This document shows positions 7,838 to 17,283 of a DNA stretch of 35,403 bases, piece by piece. The stretch is taken from contig JABDFM010000031.1 of NCBI GenBank assembly GCA_013286565.1, positions 1 to 35,403 of the forward strand, read 5' to 3'. Under the pieces are notes generated by a model. That model had not been told where the DNA came from. It searched no databases and worked only from the letters and a program-made list of their open reading frames with translations. This DNA comes from Bacteroidota bacterium. Lineage in GTDB: Bacteria; Bacteroidota; Bacteroidia; Sphingobacteriales; Sphingobacteriaceae. The translations under genes were made by a program, and so were the position numbers. How positions within the stretch are numbered: position 1 is the stretch's first letter; the number at the start of each line of letters is the position of its first letter.

Positions 7838-9658
7838 ATGAAAAAAATTAAAGTTTTTATCTGTTTCATAGCGGCGTCATTGATGCCGCTTATTGTATTT
7901 TCGCAGGTAAGAACTCCAAAGAAACACGTCAAAATGGAATCATCCCAAGCTGATAATAAGCTGATCATCTACCAACTGCTGCCCCGTTTGTATGGAAACA
8001 CCAAACAGGTAAATAAAACCTATGGCTCCATTGAAGAAAACGGTGTGGGCAAATTCAATGATATTAATGATAAGGCCCTGCAGGAAATAAAAAAAATGGG
8101 CTTTACGCACGTTTGGTTCACCGGGGTGATAGAACATGCTACCATGACGGATTATTCCAAATTCGGTATCAAAGTAGATGATCCGGATGTAGTGAAAGGC
8201 CGTGCAGGATCGCCATACGCTATAAAAGACTATTATGATGTTGATCCCGACCTGGCTGTTGATGTAAAAAACAGGATGGGTGAATATGAAGCATTAATTC
8301 AACGCACCCATCAAAATGGTTTAAAAGTATTGATGGACCTGGTGCCAAACCATGTGGCCCGCACCTATAACTCGGACGTTAAGCCTGCCGGTGTGCATGA
8401 TTTTGGGCAAGATGATGATAAAAGCAAAGCCTTCGATCCTAAAAATGATTTTTACTATACTCCGGGTAAGGCGTTTGTTGTCCCACCGGGATATAACCCC
8501 GGAGGTGATGGATTTAAAAGTCCGTTGAAGGATGGCAAATTTGACGAAAATCCTGCTAAAGCAACCGGGAATGATGTATTCAGCGCAACCCCGGCTATTG
8601 GCGACTGGTTCGAAACTGTAAAGCTCAATTATGGGGTGGATTACCAAAATGGTCGCCAAAAACATTTTGATCCAATCCCCCCGGTGTGGAATAAGGTTTA
8701 TGATATTTTACATTACTGGAGTGAAAAAGGGATAGATGGTTTCCGCTGCGATATGGTGGAGATGGTGCCTTTTGAGTTTTGGGGTTGGGTGATCCCTAAA
8801 TTGAAAGCAGAACATCCGCAACTGATCTTTATTGGTGAGGCTTATGATATCAGTAAGTATCATGACTATATCTTCAATGGTAAATTTGATTATTTGTATG
8901 ATAAAGTAGGTTTATATGATGCCATCAGGCGATTAACTACCAACGATCCCAAAGCAACAACCTGGGATATCAATAAAGTATGGAATACGGATTGCAAGTT
9001 TATTGACGGGCATATGTTGCGCTTTATGGAAAACCATGATGAGCAGCGCATTGCTTCGCCCGGATTTGCGGGTAATCCCTGGCTGGCTATTCCGGGCATG
9101 ATCGTTTCGGCTACGCTGAATACCGGCCCTGTAATGGTTTATTTTGGACAAGAGGTTGGTGAGCCGGGTGCAGGCCTGGAAGGTTTTGGCGATAATGACG
9201 GCCGCACCAGCATATTTGACTACTGGGGTGTCCCCGAACATCAAAAATGGCTGAATAACGGCAAAATGGACGGCGGGCAGTTATCCGATAGTGAAAAGAA
9301 CCTGCGTAATTTTTATAGCACGCTATTAAATATCGTTCATCAGAAAGAAGCGATCAGGAAGGGCAGGTTTTGGGAAATAATGCTGGCCAATCAGAACAAC
9401 CAAAGCGGATTTAATGAGCGTATTTATGCTTATGTCCGCTTTACTGATAAACAACGTATATTAGTGATAACCAATTTTAACCGCGACGAGCGAAAACTAC
9501 AGATAAAGCTTCCCGCCGATCTGTTAACCGAGTTGCATTTGAATGGGAACGTGCAATTTAATGATCTGCTAAGCGGAACGAAATATAGTAGTGATAATAT
9601 CGCGGGGGGAGTGAGTATTACTTTGCCGGCATCAAGCGGGGTGCTGCTTGAATTTTGA
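7838..9658 (+). CDS. Exported GH13 alpha-amylase family enzyme
   Basis: A 606-residue GH13 protein with a clear signal peptide (MKKIKVFICFIAASLMPLIVFSQ) and no lipobox cysteine, so probably periplasmic. The barrel starts at LIIYQLLPRLYGN (about 42-54). Catalytic regions are DLVPNHVA, GFRCDMVEM with D305, FIGEAYD with E334 and FMENHDEQR with D401. A C-terminal beta domain ends the chain. Between regions I and II is a long loop (about 180-290) rich in Gly, Pro and Asp that marks a subgroup different from the SusA-like enzyme. Product specificity is unknown; maltogenic or maltooligosaccharide-forming activity fits the cluster. It is 21 bp downstream of the phosphorylase gene and 27 bp upstream of the transporter gene, so they are probably co-transcribed. 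Confidence 0.88.
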   Translation: MKKIKVFICFIAASLMPLIVFSQVRTPKKHVKMESSQADNKLIIYQLLPRLYGNTKQVNKTYGSIEENGVGKFNDINDKALQEIKKMGFTHVWFTGVIEHATMTDYSKFGIKVDDPDVVKGRAGSPYAIKDYYDVDPDLAVDVKNRMGEYEALIQRTHQNGLKVLMDLVPNHVARTYNSDVKPAGVHDFGQDDDKSKAFDPKNDFYYTPGKAFVVPPGYNPGGDGFKSPLKDGKFDENPAKATGNDVFSATPAIGDWFETVKLNYGVDYQNGRQKHFDPIPPVWNKVYDILHYWSEKGIDGFRCDMVEMVPFEFWGWVIPKLKAEHPQLIFIGEAYDISKYHDYIFNGKFDYLYDKVGLYDAIRRLTTNDPKATTWDINKVWNTDCKFIDGHMLRFMENHDEQRIASPGFAGNPWLAIPGMIVSATLNTGPVMVYFGQEVGEPGAGLEGFGDNDGRTSIFDYWGVPEHQKWLNNGKMDGGQLSDSEKNLRNFYSTLLNIVHQKEAIRKGRFWEIMLANQNNQSGFNERIYAYVRFTDKQRILVITNFNRDERKLQIKLPADLLTELHLNGNVQFNDLLSGTKYSSDNIAGGVSITLPASSGVLLEF

Positions 9659-9685
9659 TAGAACCAATTAAACTATTTATAAATT

Positions 9686-11035
9686 ATGACAACAGTAAGC
9701 ATGACCCACAAACCAAGACTAAGTTTTTGGCAAATATGGAATATGAGCTTCGGCTTTTTAGGCATCCAGTTTGGCTGGGCATTGCAAATGGCAAACATGG
9801 GTGCTATTTATGAATACCTTGGCGCTAAACCCGATAAAATTCCGATGTTGTTTTTAGCTGCTCCATTAACAGGATTATTAGTGCAGCCTATTGTTGGTTA
9901 TATGAGCGATCATACCTGGCACAAAACCTTAGGCCGTCGTCGCCCATACTTTTTGGTGGGTGCAATTATAAGTTCAATTGCATTGATTTTTATGCCAATG
10001 TCTTCAACTTTATGGATGGCAGCAGGACTATTGTGGATAATGGATACCTCTATCAACGTGAGCATGGAGCCATTTCGTGCATTTGTTACTGACAAACTGC
10101 CTGATGATCAGCGTACAAGAGGCTTCGCCATGCAAAGTGTTTTTATAGGTTTAGGTTCTATCATAGCATCAGCATTACCATGGATGATGGCAAATTGGTT
10201 TCTACCCTGGATGATGGCACACGGGTTTCATGTGACCAATAGCCACGTTTCTGGTACTATTCCTGCTACCGTTCGTTATTCTTTCTATATCGGTGCATTT
10301 GCATTCATAGCCGCGGTGGTTTATACTGTAGTAACAAGTACCGAGTATCCGCCCGCTGATATTAGTGAACGCCAGAAAGCACGGGAATCCAAAAAAGGTT
10401 TTGGCGCTGGTGCAAAAGAAATATTTCATTCAATTGCCACTATGCCGGTAAGGATGCGAAAACTTGCTTTGATGCAGTTTTTTACCTGGCCCGGATTGTT
10501 TTTAATGTGGTTTTATTATTCACCTGCAGTTGCAAGGAATGTGTTTGGCGCTGTTAGCCAAACAGACCCATTATACACAAAGGGTGTTGAGTTTGCCGGT
10601 TTAACATTGTCCTACTACAATTTAGTAACTTTTGTTTTTGCATTATTGTTCCTGCCATGGATCGCCGGGAAATTGGGTCGTAAATACACACACATGATAT
10701 GCCTATTTTGTGGTGCTGCAGGTTTAATATCTGTAGGATTTATTCATAACCCTTATATGCTATATGCTTCAATGACAGGAGTAGGTATTGCATGGGCCAG
10801 CATACTATCAATGCCTTATGCCATGCTTGGAGGCTGTTTGCCCGAGAATAAGGTGGGCATCTACATGGGCATCTTTAATTTCTTTATTGTACTCCCCGAG
10901 ATCCTGGCATCTTTATGTTTTGGCTGGCTTATGTCGCATGTGTTGAATAATAATCGTTTGCTTGCGGTCGAAATGGGTGGTTGCCTGATGATAGTAGCGG
11001 CATTGTTAGCATTGTTAGTTGATGAGCACGAATAA
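9686..11035 (+). CDS. MFS sugar transporter, SLC45/sucrose-transporter-like (probable maltose importer)
   Basis: A 449-residue inner-membrane protein with about 12 hydrophobic helices. Between TM2 and TM3 it has GYMSDHTW...LGRRRP (71-87), the D-x-GRRRP signature shared by plant sucrose transporters and SLC45-type H+/disaccharide symporters. The second half repeats a similar loop as LPWIAGKLGRKYTH. It sits between the periplasmic amylase and the cytosolic alpha-glucosidase genes, which suggests uptake of maltose or maltooligosaccharides made in the periplasm. Substrate is inferred from context only. Codon use looks like its neighbours. A non-coding gap of 121 bp follows, with a separate promoter candidate, so this may be the last gene of the first transcription unit. 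Confidence 0.87.
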   Translation: MTTVSMTHKPRLSFWQIWNMSFGFLGIQFGWALQMANMGAIYEYLGAKPDKIPMLFLAAPLTGLLVQPIVGYMSDHTWHKTLGRRRPYFLVGAIISSIALIFMPMSSTLWMAAGLLWIMDTSINVSMEPFRAFVTDKLPDDQRTRGFAMQSVFIGLGSIIASALPWMMANWFLPWMMAHGFHVTNSHVSGTIPATVRYSFYIGAFAFIAAVVYTVVTSTEYPPADISERQKARESKKGFGAGAKEIFHSIATMPVRMRKLALMQFFTWPGLFLMWFYYSPAVARNVFGAVSQTDPLYTKGVEFAGLTLSYYNLVTFVFALLFLPWIAGKLGRKYTHMICLFCGAAGLISVGFIHNPYMLYASMTGVGIAWASILSMPYAMLGGCLPENKVGIYMGIFNFFIVLPEILASLCFGWLMSHVLNNNRLLAVEMGGCLMIVAALLALLVDEHE

Positions 11036-11102
11036 TTAAGTTGTCAACAATACACTTATTAATTGAACTTTAATTCAACTTTTATAAACTCCAATTCTTA
11101 TA

Positions 11103-11133
11103 TTGCGTAAAAGATACACAACTAACATATTTG
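11103..11133 (+). promoter_or_regulatory. Candidate promoter for GH31-glgE-maltokinase-glgB genes
   Basis: TTG (11103-11105), 20 bp, then CATATTTG (11126-11133) approximates the Bacteroidota -33 TTTG / -7 TAnnTTTG pair with one -7 mismatch. Transcription would begin near 11140, about 18 nt before the GH31 ATG. A small inverted repeat, TTGAA-CTTTAA-TTCAA (11063-11078), lies upstream and might bind a regulator. Confidence 0.42.
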
Positions 11134-11156
11134 TAGAAGAGACGAATAAAATTTGA

Positions 11157-13613
11157 ATGGAAGATAAGAATATATTAAACCCTGAATTGTTACCGGGAAA
11201 GCTGATAGAAGTAGAGGAAGAATTTCATCATATAAATAATCCTGCGGCGGGGATCAAACCCATCGTGAAAAAATATCTTGGTATGCCTATTGGCGCCGAG
11301 CAAAAAGGTAACAAATTCTTTTTTACTGATGGCGACGCCAGGGTAGAAGTTACTGTTGTTACTGACGAAATTATAAGGGTAAGACTGGCCCCTCACAGTG
11401 TTTTTTTAGATGAATTTTCATACGCGGTACCAAAACTGGAGAATAAAGTATCCGTTTTTGGTTTGCATGAGGATGAAAATGAATATGTGGTATCTACCAA
11501 TATTGTAAACTGCCACGTCCGCAAAAAAGATTTCTTTATATCATTTTCTGATAATCAGAATTTTCTAACCTCATCAGATGCTGTTCCTATGCATTGGGAA
11601 GAGAACGTGAAGTTTGGAGGCTATTACGTTTATTGCACTAAAGAATGTCATAAAGAGGAGAGTTTTTTTGGTATGGGCGATAAACCTACCGAATTTAACC
11701 TGCGCGGGAAAAGACTAACAAACTGGAACACAGATGCCTACTCATTTGCATGGAACCAGGACCCTTTATATCGAAGCATCCCATTTTATATCAGTTTGAA
11801 TGAAGGGATAGCGCACGGCATTTTCTTCGATAATACTTTTAAAGCCGAGTTTGATTTTGGCGCAGAAGATCCTACCAAATCAAGTTTTTGGGCCGATGGG
11901 GGCGAATTGCAATACTATTATATCCACGGTCCGCACATGATGGACGTGGTGAAACGCTATCATATTTTAACCGGTACGCATCCTATGCCGCCGCTTTGGG
12001 CGCTGGGTTATCACCAATGCAGGTGGAGTTACTATCCCGAATCGAAGGTGAAGATGATCACCAAAAACTTTCGTGAGAAAAAGATCCCTTGCGATGGCAT
12101 CTACCTGGATATTGACTATATGGACGGCTACCGCTGTTTTACCTGGAATCGCAAGTATTTTCCCGATCCTAAAAAAATGATCAAGGAGCTTACAGACCAG
12201 GGTTTTAAAACGGTTGTGATCATTGACCCCGGAATACGTGTGGACGATAATTACGCCGTATTTAAAGAGGGTAAAGAGAAAAAATATTTTTGCCGCCGCT
12301 GTGATGATTACTTTATGGAAGGGCATGTGTGGCCTGGTCGTTGCCAGTTCCCTGATTTTACAAACCCCGAGGTAAGGGAATGGTGGGGCGGTTTGTTTGA
12401 CGAATTAGTACAATTGGGTGTGGCTGGTGTGTGGAATGATATGAACGAACCCGCCGTATTTGGCAATGGTACTTTCCCGGATGATGTGCGTCACCAGTAT
12501 GACGGACATCGCGGCTCGCACCGCAAGGCACACAATGTGTATGGCATGCAAATGGTACGTGCCACCTACGAAGGTATGCGCAAACTGATGAAGAATAAAC
12601 GCCCGTTCACCATCACAAGGGCAGGTTATTCGGGTGTACAGCGCTATTCCTCAGTTTGGACCGGGGATAACGTAGCTTCGTGGGAGCATTTGAAATTGGG
12701 TAATATCCAATGCCAGCGTTTGTCGGTGTCGGGTATATCATTTTGTGGTACAGATATAGGCGGTTTTAGCGGTGAGCCTGATGGCGAACTATTTACCCGC
12801 TGGATACAAATGGGCACATTTTCGCCATTTATGCGCGCACACTCCGCAGGTGATACCAAGGAGCGTGAACCATGGAGTTTCGGCGAGCCATTTACTTCTA
12901 TCAACCGTAAATTTATTGAACTGCGCTACCGCTTGTTGCCTTATTTATATTCGGCTTTCTGGGAACATCACCGTTATGGATTCCCTATCCTGAGACCAGT
13001 TGTATTACAGGAACAGGATGAACTGAGTAACCATTTCAGGCAGGACGAATTTACCTATGGTGATAAGATACTAATATGCCCTGTATTAGAGCCGGGACAA
13101 AAAAGTCGCCGCGTTTATCTGCCTAAAGGCAAATGGTATAATTTCTGGAACCACGAATTAGTGGATGGTGGCAAAGAAGTAGTTGTACTTACCCCGTTGG
13201 ATACCATGCCTATATTTGTAAAGGCGGGCTCAGTGATACCCGAATATCCTGTTATGCAGTATGTGGGTGAGAAAGAGGTGGATGAAGTGAAGCTGAATGT
13301 ATATTACAGTGATATTGAAGCAAACTCATTCCTGTTTGAAGATTATGGCGAAACCTTTGCTTATGAGCAGGATATTTACCTCGAAAAGAAATTTGTGGTA
13401 AGGGGCAAGGATAGCAAATTAACCATACAGCAAAGTATGGAAGGCTTATATACGCCGAGATATGAAAACTATCATTTCAATATTGTAGGGTTGCCTTTTA
13501 CGGCAAAACGAATCATAGCTGACAATACGGAGGTGAGGGATTTTTCTTTTGATATGGATGGGTCGCTGCAATTAAAGCTGAGAAAGAATTTTACACAACT
13601 GGTAATAAGTTAA
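11157..13613 (+). CDS. GH31 alpha-glucosidase
   Basis: An 818-residue GH31 retaining alpha-glycosidase without a signal peptide, therefore probably cytosolic; it would release glucose from imported maltooligosaccharides. The N-terminal beta-sandwich (about 50-280) ends in YYIHGPHMMDVVKRYHILTG, the typical entry to the barrel. The nucleophile is D428 in GVWNDMNEPAVF and the acid/base is D504 in SSVWTGDN. The barrel also holds GIYLDIDYMDGYRCFTW and GTDIGGFSGEPDGELFTRWIQMG. A proximal and a distal C-terminal beta domain follow. Sequence features fit the alpha-glucosidase II/maltase branch rather than alpha-xylosidases, judged from the WNDMNEP nucleophile region. Its own promoter candidate lies upstream; a hairpin separates it from glgE. 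Confidence 0.93.
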   Translation: MEDKNILNPELLPGKLIEVEEEFHHINNPAAGIKPIVKKYLGMPIGAEQKGNKFFFTDGDARVEVTVVTDEIIRVRLAPHSVFLDEFSYAVPKLENKVSVFGLHEDENEYVVSTNIVNCHVRKKDFFISFSDNQNFLTSSDAVPMHWEENVKFGGYYVYCTKECHKEESFFGMGDKPTEFNLRGKRLTNWNTDAYSFAWNQDPLYRSIPFYISLNEGIAHGIFFDNTFKAEFDFGAEDPTKSSFWADGGELQYYYIHGPHMMDVVKRYHILTGTHPMPPLWALGYHQCRWSYYPESKVKMITKNFREKKIPCDGIYLDIDYMDGYRCFTWNRKYFPDPKKMIKELTDQGFKTVVIIDPGIRVDDNYAVFKEGKEKKYFCRRCDDYFMEGHVWPGRCQFPDFTNPEVREWWGGLFDELVQLGVAGVWNDMNEPAVFGNGTFPDDVRHQYDGHRGSHRKAHNVYGMQMVRATYEGMRKLMKNKRPFTITRAGYSGVQRYSSVWTGDNVASWEHLKLGNIQCQRLSVSGISFCGTDIGGFSGEPDGELFTRWIQMGTFSPFMRAHSAGDTKEREPWSFGEPFTSINRKFIELRYRLLPYLYSAFWEHHRYGFPILRPVVLQEQDELSNHFRQDEFTYGDKILICPVLEPGQKSRRVYLPKGKWYNFWNHELVDGGKEVVVLTPLDTMPIFVKAGSVIPEYPVMQYVGEKEVDEVKLNVYYSDIEANSFLFEDYGETFAYEQDIYLEKKFVVRGKDSKLTIQQSMEGLYTPRYENYHFNIVGLPFTAKRIIADNTEVRDFSFDMDGSLQLKLRKNFTQLVIS

Positions 13614-13627
13614 GATACAGATACGAT

Positions 13628-13656
13628 TTCCTGGTTGCGCATTAAGTAACCAGGAA
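13628..13656. other. Intergenic hairpin between GH31 gene and glgE
   Basis: TTCCTGGTT and AACCAGGAA form a perfect 9-bp stem around an 11-nt loop, just after the GH31 stop codon. There is no following U-run, so a simple intrinsic terminator is unlikely. A role as an mRNA 3'-end stabiliser, processing site or partial terminator in the operon is a guess. Confidence 0.45.
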
Positions 13657-13708
13657 TAATTATAGGATAAACCAATTATTAACCGAACCGATATTTTTTT
13701 CTGACCAA

Positions 13709-15652
13709 ATGAATGAGCAGGGCTTGCAACGGGCTGTTGTTGAACACGTAACGCCTGAAATTGACGCCGGGAGATTTTATATAAAAAAAATTACCGGTGA
13801 TACTCTTAAAGTCGAAGCGGATGTATTCGCCGATGGGCACGATCATGTAGGCGCCAGGCTGTTATACAAGCACGAGAACGAAAAAAACTGGTCGTTCGTC
13901 CCGATGCACCATAGCAACAACGACCGTTGGCAGGCATCTTTTGATCTTCCCAAAACAGGATTTTACCAATATACAGTAACGGGTTGGGTCGACCACGCCT
14001 TAACCTGGCATCATGGCTTTATAAAAAAGTACCAGGATGCCCAGCAAATGGATGTTGAATTATTGATCGGTGCTGATTTGTTGGAACATATGCTCAATAT
14101 AGCAAGTAAAGCCGATCAGAAGAAAATTAGCGCCCTTATCGCATTGTTGCGTGATAAAACTAAGTATGAACAGGCGGTAAAGGAGGTTTTTGGTAAGGAT
14201 ATGCATCATTTTATCGATTCGTATCCAAACTTAGATAACGCAACCACCTACTCCCGCGAGCTAAAAGTATATGTGGAAAGAGAAAAGGCTGGTTTTAGCA
14301 GCTGGTATTGTTTTTTCCCGCGATCAGCATCACCCAAAGCAGGTAAACACGGTACTTTTAAGGATTGTGAAGCATTACTGCCACGCATAGCCGAAATGGG
14401 TTTTGATGTGCTCTATTTCCCGCCGATACATCCTATCGGCCAAACATTCAGAAAAGGTAAAAACAATACGGTGAATGCTTTGCCGGGCGACGATGGAGTT
14501 CCGTATGCCATCGGTTCAAAAGACGGCGGCCATAAGGCTATTTTAAAAGACCTGGGAACGCTGGAAGATTTTAAGCACCTGGTAAAAGAAGCGGCAGCAC
14601 ATGGATTGGAAGTAGCGCTGGATTTCGCGATACAATGCTCGCCCGATCATCCTTATGTTAAAGAACACCCCAAATGGTTTAAATGGAGGCCCGACGGAAC
14701 AGTGCAGTACGCTGAAAATCCTCCCAAAAAATACCAGGATATATTGCCCATCAATTTTGAAAATGATGACTGGCAAAACCTCTGGAAGGAATTAAAAAGC
14801 ATCCTGGATTACTGGTGCGAGCAGGGTATCCGTATTTTCAGGGTGGATAACCCGCATACCAAATCGTTTAACTTTTGGGAGTGGTGTATCGCCGAAGTGC
14901 AGAAGAAATATCCAGGTACCATTTTCCTTTCCGAAGCTTTCACCAAACCAAAGGTAATGCAGCAATTGGCCAAATTGGGTTATACACAATCTTATACTTA
15001 CTACGTTTGGCGTAACAGTAAGCACGAATTGACGGAATATATTAACGAATTGACGCAATCAGAAATGAAGGATTATTTTCGTCCGAATTTCTGGCCCAAT
15101 ACGCATGATATCAACCCGTATTCGCTGCAAAATAGCACTGAGGCCGCTTTTATCGCCCGTTATTTCATGGCAGCAACCTTATCATCCAATTACGGCATAT
15201 TCGGCCCGGTATATGAAATGATGTATCGTGAACCTTACCCCGGCAAAGAAGAATATCTGAACTCTGAAAAATATGAGGTGCAGCACTGGGATTGGAGCAA
15301 GCGCAATAAATTGACTGAAGTGATCACCAAGGTAAATGCAGCGCGTAAGGGAAATCCGGCCCTGCAAGTCACCAATAATATCAGTTTTTGTGATATTGAT
15401 AATGATCAGATGCTTGCCTACTACAAAAGAACAGGCGACAATCATATTTTATGTATTGTAAACCTCGACCCCTATAACAAACAATTTGGCCATGTACGTA
15501 CACCACTGTACGAAATGGGTATTTATCCGGGACAGGATTTTACGGTATTTGATATTTTAACAGGCAGAAGTTTTACCTGGAACCACGAATGGAACTATGT
15601 TGAATTAGATCCGGGTGAGTTGCCGGCACATTTACTAAGTATTGAATTGTAA
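13709..15652 (+). CDS. glgE: GlgE: alpha-1,4-glucan:maltose-1-phosphate maltosyltransferase
   Basis: A 647-residue cytosolic GH13_3 enzyme that extends alpha-1,4-glucan with maltosyl units from alpha-maltose 1-phosphate. The N-terminal beta domain (about 8-105) has VTPEIDAGRFYIKKITGDTLKVEADVFADGHD in family-typical form. A helical insert (about 110-190) follows, then the barrel with PRSASPKAGKHGTFKDC and the active-site segments GIRIFRVDNPHTKSFNFWEW (nucleophile D380), FLSEAFTKPK (acid/base E409) and FWPNTHDINPYSL (D467). RVDNPHTK and FLSEAFT are GlgE signatures, and the D-E-D spacing follows Streptomyces GlgE (D394, E423, D480). The maltokinase gene that would supply the donor starts 9 bp downstream, and glgB follows. 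No treS is present nearby. Length is slightly below the common 660-700. Confidence 0.93.
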   Translation: MNEQGLQRAVVEHVTPEIDAGRFYIKKITGDTLKVEADVFADGHDHVGARLLYKHENEKNWSFVPMHHSNNDRWQASFDLPKTGFYQYTVTGWVDHALTWHHGFIKKYQDAQQMDVELLIGADLLEHMLNIASKADQKKISALIALLRDKTKYEQAVKEVFGKDMHHFIDSYPNLDNATTYSRELKVYVEREKAGFSSWYCFFPRSASPKAGKHGTFKDCEALLPRIAEMGFDVLYFPPIHPIGQTFRKGKNNTVNALPGDDGVPYAIGSKDGGHKAILKDLGTLEDFKHLVKEAAAHGLEVALDFAIQCSPDHPYVKEHPKWFKWRPDGTVQYAENPPKKYQDILPINFENDDWQNLWKELKSILDYWCEQGIRIFRVDNPHTKSFNFWEWCIAEVQKKYPGTIFLSEAFTKPKVMQQLAKLGYTQSYTYYVWRNSKHELTEYINELTQSEMKDYFRPNFWPNTHDINPYSLQNSTEAAFIARYFMAATLSSNYGIFGPVYEMMYREPYPGKEEYLNSEKYEVQHWDWSKRNKLTEVITKVNAARKGNPALQVTNNISFCDIDNDQMLAYYKRTGDNHILCIVNLDPYNKQFGHVRTPLYEMGIYPGQDFTVFDILTGRSFTWNHEWNYVELDPGELPAHLLSIEL

Positions 15653-15661
15653 AAATAAGAA

Positions 15662-17260
15662 ATGGGTAAAGCAGGGGTTATCGGGAAAACAGATTCGCTA
15701 TCGCTGAATAAGCCCTGGACGGAATTTGCCCTGGACAAAAAAGCGATAGCCTGGCTTGAGGAGAATGTATTTTACGAATACATGCGCAAATGCCGCTGGT
15801 TTGCAGGCAAAGCGCGCATGATCAAATTCTTAAAGGTACAGCAACTGCTATCTATGCCTATTGATGGCGGTTTAGCTTACCTGGTCATATTGCACATTGG
15901 TTATACTTATGGCGATGAAGAAAAGTATGCCATGCCGGTTTCTTTCCTGCCGGATGATTATGATCTGATAGGCCATATCAACCCCAAGGCGTTTATTGTT
16001 AAAGCTACCGTTGATGGAAAGCCAGGCTGGCTGATCGATGCGATATATGACTTTCGTTTCCAGACAGAGCTGTTTAAAAATATATGGGATAACGCTTCTA
16101 CCAAACAGGAAAATGGCGCCTTAAACTATCACAGAGGCAAGGGCCTGGCTGCTACCGATGAGGATATGGGCTATCTGTGTGTGATCCCCGACCTGGAGCA
16201 AAGCAATTCATCACTTATATTTGGCAATAAATATTTCTTTAAGCTATATCGCAAGCTTTTTCGCGAGATCAATCCCGAGGTTGAAATGTTGCAGTTTTTA
16301 ACTGAAACAGGCAGCTTTAAAAACATACCTTCCTATTGCGGCAGCTTGATCTATGAGCGGCCCAATACTCCACCGGTAACATTGGGGCTGATGATGCAAA
16401 AAGTAGCCAGCAAATCGGATAGCTGGGTAGCAACGGGCGATGATCTAAACGATTTCCTCTTCATGTTTGTTGATAAGCATTTCAGTATCCACGATATGGT
16501 ATTTGAAAAAGTGGAGCTGCTGGGCAGGCGCACAGCTGAGATGCACCTGGCTTTACTGTCTGACAAAGAAAATGAGGCATTTAAGCCCGAAAAATACAAC
16601 CCAGAATACGTGCAATGGCTGCAAGGGAGCCTCTCCAAATTATTGAATAAACGCATCACCTTATTAAAGGAAAATTATTCCCGGCTGGATAAAAATGTGA
16701 AAGACCTGGCCGATGATTTTATAAAAAGCGAAGAGATCATCAAACTTTTTTTTGAGAAGATCGCCAGCAATGAATTAAGATCATCCCGGATACGAATACA
16801 TGGCGATTACCACTTAGGACAGGTACTCTTTACGGGCACAGATTACCTCATCATCGATTTTGAAGGTGAGCCGGAAAGCTCCATTACCGACCGTAAAATA
16901 AAACATTCCCCGCTAAAGGATGTTGCCGGTATGATACGCTCCTTCCATTACGCGGTTTGTTCCAAGCTATATTTTAGCGACGAAACCAAAAATATCGACC
17001 CTTTGCGCTTACAAAAAGCTGCCGACAGGTGGTATAAGCTGATCACTGACGCTTATGTAGACTCATACATGCAAACAATGGGGGATATATCGGCTATATT
17101 TGGGAACAGAACCGAACTTAACTTTTTATTGCAGTTGCACCTGCTTGAAAAAGCAGTATATGAGTTGGGGTATGAGCTGAACGGGCGCCCGGATTGGATC
17201 AGGATACCATTAAAGGGCATACAACAAGTATTGTTCGAAATAGAAAAATTTAACAGTTAA
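15662..17260 (+). CDS. Maltokinase (Mak/Pep2 type)
   Basis: A 532-residue cytosolic kinase that should phosphorylate maltose at C1 with ATP to give alpha-maltose 1-phosphate, the GlgE donor. The N-terminal cap domain begins near WLEENVFYEYMRKCRWFAGKA (about 31-51), where RWFAGK is a maltokinase/TreS-kinase mark. The aminoglycoside-phosphotransferase-like core has YFFKLYRKLFREINPEVEML (191-210, with the ATP-binding Lys), RIHGDYHLGQVL (378-389, catalytic D382) and LIIDFEGEP (metal ligand D399). It is a stand-alone kinase and not fused to trehalose synthase, unlike many TreS-Mak fusions. It sits 9 bp after glgE and 23 bp before glgB, in one operon. The role is inferred from family plus neighbourhood, both strong. 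Confidence 0.9.
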   Translation: MGKAGVIGKTDSLSLNKPWTEFALDKKAIAWLEENVFYEYMRKCRWFAGKARMIKFLKVQQLLSMPIDGGLAYLVILHIGYTYGDEEKYAMPVSFLPDDYDLIGHINPKAFIVKATVDGKPGWLIDAIYDFRFQTELFKNIWDNASTKQENGALNYHRGKGLAATDEDMGYLCVIPDLEQSNSSLIFGNKYFFKLYRKLFREINPEVEMLQFLTETGSFKNIPSYCGSLIYERPNTPPVTLGLMMQKVASKSDSWVATGDDLNDFLFMFVDKHFSIHDMVFEKVELLGRRTAEMHLALLSDKENEAFKPEKYNPEYVQWLQGSLSKLLNKRITLLKENYSRLDKNVKDLADDFIKSEEIIKLFFEKIASNELRSSRIRIHGDYHLGQVLFTGTDYLIIDFEGEPESSITDRKIKHSPLKDVAGMIRSFHYAVCSKLYFSDETKNIDPLRLQKAADRWYKLITDAYVDSYMQTMGDISAIFGNRTELNFLLQLHLLEKAVYELGYELNGRPDWIRIPLKGIQQVLFEIEKFNS

Positions 17261-17283
17261 TAAAGCCTGCAGGCACATAGGAT

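Noticed and set aside
11063..11078. TTGAA-CTTTAA-TTCAA as a LacI-type operator
   Set aside because: The arms are 5 bp in a very AT-rich region and lack the central CG usual in LacI sites; it is only mentioned with the promoter.
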